From Candidatus Woesearchaeota archaeon (lineage in GTDB: Archaea; Nanobdellota; Nanobdellia; Woesearchaeales; GW2011-AR4): DNA of 7,485 nt. The DNA is taken from NCBI GenBank assembly GCA_013330825.1, contig DUHN01000072.1, positions 1-7,485 on the forward strand, written 5' to 3'. A program made the position numbers and the translations under genes. The notes beneath the pieces were generated by a model, which saw only the letters and a list, made by a program, of their open reading frames with translations, ran no database searches and was not told the origin of the DNA. Every line of letters starts with the position of its first letter. The first letter of the stretch is position 1. Shown piece after piece: positions 5,354 to 7,485 of this stretch.

Positions 5354-5782
5354 ATGTACGCCCTTGAAAAGCAGCTCGCCGCATATCTGCGCAAAGGAGA
5401 TTATGTCACCCTTGACGCGGCGGGAGCCCGGGAGAGGTGTCATTGGGTCCAGCATCATTTCGCCGAGCAGTACATTGCGGAGCACAAGATGGAGGACGGC
5501 GACCGATACGAGGTATCGCAGGCAGTGCCTATTATGAAATCGGGAGAAAGCACCATCCTGGGATGGGGCATCAAGATAAAAGGGGACAATGCCGTTATCG
5601 GAGAGAGGAATTATCCTCATCTGGAGCACGAGATGGATTGCATCATCTCGGAGGGACTTGTTTTCGAGTATTTCACGGTAGACAAAGCGACAAAAATGGC
5701 GCTCAAGCGAAGGCGGGCATCGACAAAAGAGCAAAGGCGAGGCCAGCTTGCCGGCGCGAGGAATGTTGATGATTTGGTTTAG
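5354..5782 (+). CDS. Unrecognised 142-aa protein with basic C-terminal tail, fourth gene of the operon
   Basis: No family recognised. Residues 1-45 are helical (ALEKQLAAYLRKGDY...). Residues 50-110 look like a small beta-rich domain ('AVPIMKSGESTILGWGIKIK' at 57-76, then 'LVFEYFTVD' at 102-110). Residues 111-136 are strongly basic (KATKMALKRRRASTKEQRRG and on), as in a disordered nucleic-acid- or partner-binding tail. The start at 5354 is preceded by TTGGAATGAT (5341-5350), which partly matches the anti-Shine-Dalgarno complement and is better placed than anything before the out-of-frame ATG at 5334. That other ATG opens a 67-codon frame that looks like a shadow. The gap to the previous gene is 37 bp and to the next gene 14 bp, consistent with one operon. 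Confidence 0.8.
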   Translation: MYALEKQLAAYLRKGDYVTLDAAGARERCHWVQHHFAEQYIAEHKMEDGDRYEVSQAVPIMKSGESTILGWGIKIKGDNAVIGERNYPHLEHEMDCIISEGLVFEYFTVDKATKMALKRRRASTKEQRRGQLAGARNVDDLV

Positions 5783-5786
5783 ATGC

Positions 5787-5791
5787 GGAGG
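5787..5791 (+). promoter_or_regulatory. Ribosome-binding site GGAGG deciding the start at 5797
   Basis: GGAGG is two bases before the ATG at 5794 but five before the ATG at 5797. Five is the spacing seen before the alpha-CTD-like gene, so the second ATG is preferred. Confidence 0.6.
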
Positions 5792-5796
5792 AAATG

Positions 5797-6528
5797 ATGT
5801 TGACGGAAAAAGTCATTGAACTGGCAAAGGAATACGAGCTGACACTGAAGGCCTCTGCGGAAGATCCAGCCACATTAATCGGCGCGCGGAAACAATACAT
5901 AGACTTCCTTTTCGATGAGATTCTTCCAAAGAAGGAAATCTTTGATTCATTCAGCATCATGGGGGCCAGCGATCATGGTGAAAAGAGGATTGTCCTGAGA
6001 TACGAGGATAGGCCGGGCGGCTTCTTTTTGCAGAGTGAATCAGGAACAGTATCCCATTATCAATTTGCTATCTTCCAATACAATCATTCCAACTATGTAT
6101 TGCTGAGAGACGATACTGCATCCAAGATACAATTGTATGTTGCATCGGGCGGCATAGATCCACAGATAAAAGATGAGCCCAATCCCCGCATCGGTACGGG
6201 GGACCTTGAGCTTCTTTGTCGAGTAAAAGGTGCACACTATGAGAGTTCTGGAGACCCAAAAGCACCAACAAAAAGGGTAAATTACGATGACTTCACAAAA
6301 ATGTTCGTAAGGGAAATCACCCGCAAGGAATTGATTGACCCCCAATCATGTACAGGATACTACAAGTTTGATTGGACAATCGGGGGGTTATTTGATGAAT
6401 TTTATTGGGGACTATCAACTTTCGCTCATAAGTGCCACAAAAAGCTCGAACCCTTAAAGGGAAAAATGGACCCACAAGACATCAACAAGGCCTATCAGGC
6501 GCTCCAGACGCTCGCCGGAAGGCTATAA
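5797..6528 (+). CDS. Unrecognised 243-aa soluble protein, last gene of the operon
   Basis: No family recognised. Residues 1-45 are helical; about 50-120 look like a beta-rich domain ('SFSIMGASDHGEKRIVLRYE' at 51-70, 'QFAIFQYNHSNYVLLRDD' at 89-106). After a Pro/Gly-rich linker, 156-215 hold aromatic and Cys/His residues ('CTGYYKFDWTIGGLFDEFYW' at 185-204, then C213 and H214). The end is helical. There is no transmembrane segment, signal peptide or nucleotide-binding loop. ATG 5797 is preferred over ATG 5794 on ribosome-site spacing; the difference is one Met. The gene lies 14 bp after the 142-aa gene, and the operon probably ends here because a new TATA box appears at 6537. Confidence 0.85.
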   Translation: MLTEKVIELAKEYELTLKASAEDPATLIGARKQYIDFLFDEILPKKEIFDSFSIMGASDHGEKRIVLRYEDRPGGFFLQSESGTVSHYQFAIFQYNHSNYVLLRDDTASKIQLYVASGGIDPQIKDEPNPRIGTGDLELLCRVKGAHYESSGDPKAPTKRVNYDDFTKMFVREITRKELIDPQSCTGYYKFDWTIGGLFDEFYWGLSTFAHKCHKKLEPLKGKMDPQDINKAYQALQTLAGRL

Positions 6529-6536
6529 TCACATAA

Positions 6537-6546
6537 TTTATAAATA
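6537..6546 (+). promoter_or_regulatory. TATA box of the 6-phosphogluconate dehydrogenase gene
   Basis: TTTATAAATA lies just after the end of the five-gene operon. The predicted transcript start is near 6567-6570, inside the short palindrome CCCTATAGGG. Confidence 0.65.
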
Positions 6547-6562
6547 ACCTCTTTCTGGATTC

Positions 6563-6572
6563 CCCTATAGGG
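6563..6572. promoter_or_regulatory. Perfect 10-bp palindrome CCCTATAGGG at the predicted transcript start
   Basis: Self-complementary over all ten bases and placed where transcription should begin, which would suit a small operator. It is short enough that chance is possible. Confidence 0.3.
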
Positions 6573-6613
6573 TGGGCAACGGCCATCATGCGCTGGCACC
6601 TCTACAAACCCTC

Positions 6614-7485
6614 ATGGAACTCGGCTTCATCGGACTCGGGAGGATGGGCGGCAGCATGGCCGCGAGGATGCTGAAAAGCAAGGGAATGCGCGTTGTTGTC
6701 TGGAACAGGTCTCCAGAGCCCGTCAAGGAAGCCGTCGCGAAAGGGGCCATCGGCAGCGCGTCCCTCAGGGAGCTGGTAGGGCTTCTCAAGCAGAAGAGGA
6801 AAATAGTCTGGATGATGCTGCCCTCCGGAGACGTGACGGAAAAAGCGTTCAGGGAACTGCTCACTCTGCTCAAGAAGGGAGACATCATCATCGAAGGGGC
6901 GAACTCCAACTTCAACGATTCCATCAGGAGGCACAAGGAGGCCGCGAAGAAAGGCATCGAGATGCTGGACGTCGGCGTCTCCGGCGGTGTTGTGGCGGCA
7001 AAGAGGGGTTATGCCCTGATGGCAGGGGGGACCAAGCAGACCTATGACCATTGCAAGCCGTTGTTCGACGCCATCGGCTATCCCGAAGGGTACGGCCTTG
7101 TCGGCGGGCCGGGCGCGGGCCATTATGTCAAGATGGTCCACAACGCCATCGAGTACGGCATGATGCAGTCCATCGCCGAGGGGTTTGACTTATTGAAGAA
7201 AGGCAGCTATCCGCATGTCGATGCGAAGCAGGTGGCCCATCTCTGGAACCATGGCACGATCGTGCAGTCATTCCTCATGGAGATGGTGGAGAATGCGCTC
7301 TCAAAAGACGGGAATCTCACTGCCCTGCAGCCATTCGTCGCGGATTCCGGCGAAGGGAAATGGGCGGCCGTCGAGGCCATGGACAAGTCCATCCCCTTCG
7401 TCGCGAACACCTACGCCCTGCACGCGCGCTACCTCTCGAGGGACAAGGACTCCTTCGCCTTTAAGCTCCTGGCGGCCATGCGCAA
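6614..7485 (+). CDS. gnd: Decarboxylating 6-phosphogluconate dehydrogenase (short, YqeC/GntZ-like type), C-terminus cut by window edge
   Basis: The visible 290 residues cover most of a roughly 300-aa enzyme of the 3-hydroxyacid dehydrogenase superfamily. It starts MELGFIGLGRMGG, a Rossmann GxGxxG (G7, G9, G12), with N31-R32-S33 after the second strand pointing to NADP preference. 'VSGG' at 122-125 is the substrate-binding signature, 'KMVHNAIEYGMMQ' at 173-185 contains catalytic K173 and N177, and 'DSGEGKW' at 244-250 is diagnostic of decarboxylating 6-phosphogluconate dehydrogenases. The reaction is 6-phosphogluconate to ribulose 5-phosphate plus CO2 and NAD(P)H, in the cytoplasm. ATG 6614 fits the family start, but no ribosome site precedes it; an in-frame GTG at 6572, almost at the predicted transcript start, would add 14 residues. 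It has its own promoter and higher GC at third codon positions, so it is probably a core metabolic gene next to the cluster, not part of it. Confidence 0.93.
   Translation, partial: MELGFIGLGRMGGSMAARMLKSKGMRVVVWNRSPEPVKEAVAKGAIGSASLRELVGLLKQKRKIVWMMLPSGDVTEKAFRELLTLLKKGDIIIEGANSNFNDSIRRHKEAAKKGIEMLDVGVSGGVVAAKRGYALMAGGTKQTYDHCKPLFDAIGYPEGYGLVGGPGAGHYVKMVHNAIEYGMMQSIAEGFDLLKKGSYPHVDAKQVAHLWNHGTIVQSFLMEMVENALSKDGNLTALQPFVADSGEGKWAAVEAMDKSIPFVANTYALHARYLSRDKDSFAFKLLAAMR

Noticed and set aside
5334..5537. 67-codon frame starting just before the 142-aa gene
   Set aside because: It overlaps the 142-aa gene out of frame, has an Arg/Ser/Thr-rich shadow composition and no better ribosome site. A short leader peptide cannot be fully excluded.
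6602..7141. Minus-strand 179-aa open frame
   Set aside because: It is a shadow of the 6-phosphogluconate dehydrogenase gene, whose motifs are all on the plus strand; high third-position GC leaves long antisense frames.
1..7485. CRISPR array, tRNA/rRNA genes, insertion sequence or integrase
   Set aside because: No spaced repeats, cloverleaf, rRNA-like stretches or transposase motifs were seen; the DUF2080-like segment alone is not evidence of a mobile element.

Overview
The window looks archaeal. It has a TrmB-type regulator, TATA boxes about 26-28 nt upstream of likely transcript starts, and lead genes that begin at or very near the predicted transcript start. Internal operon genes instead carry strong GGAGG-type ribosome sites, and there is an archaeal-style nucleotidyltransferase. 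Base composition is balanced, with many AGG/AGA arginine codons. The gene mix would suit a DPANN-like or other uncultivated euryarchaeal lineage, but no feature here fixes the taxon.

Layout. (1) Positions 1-279, minus strand: start of a TrmB-family regulator that runs off the left edge. (2) 280-375: a divergent promoter region with a perfect 7-6-7 inverted repeat between two TATA elements. (3) 376-1611: a 411-aa protein I do not recognise. (4) 1733-2735: a self-contained pair, an AbrB-like/nucleotidyltransferase/helical fusion overlapping a 63-aa coiled-coil protein, with its own leaderless promoter and an 11-bp tandem repeat. (5) 2736-2897: a second copy of the same inverted repeat and promoter, followed by a leader with a 7-bp hairpin. 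(6) 2898-6528: a tight five-gene operon. It encodes an asparaginase/GatD-like amidohydrolase, a small protein ending in a domain like the C-terminal domain of the bacterial RNA polymerase alpha subunit, and three unrecognised soluble proteins of 225, 142 and 243 aa. (7) 6614-7485: a nearly complete decarboxylating 6-phosphogluconate dehydrogenase, cut by the right edge, with its own promoter.

How it may fit together. The two promoters share 31 of 40 positions, including the whole palindrome and its spacing to the TATA box. The 411-aa gene and the five-gene operon are therefore probably one regulon, and the adjacent TrmB-type regulator is the obvious candidate to control both and itself. The set (TrmB-like regulator, unknown 411-aa protein, asparaginase-like enzyme, alpha-CTD-like protein, three unknowns) is the best candidate here for an undescribed system. 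Its substrate and purpose cannot be read from sequence; an amide- or amino-acid-related metabolite is the only hint. The nucleotidyltransferase pair sits between the two halves and may be an inserted toxin-antitoxin-like cassette. No tRNA, rRNA, CRISPR, insertion sequence or integrase was seen, and no stretch over 300 bases lacks a gene.
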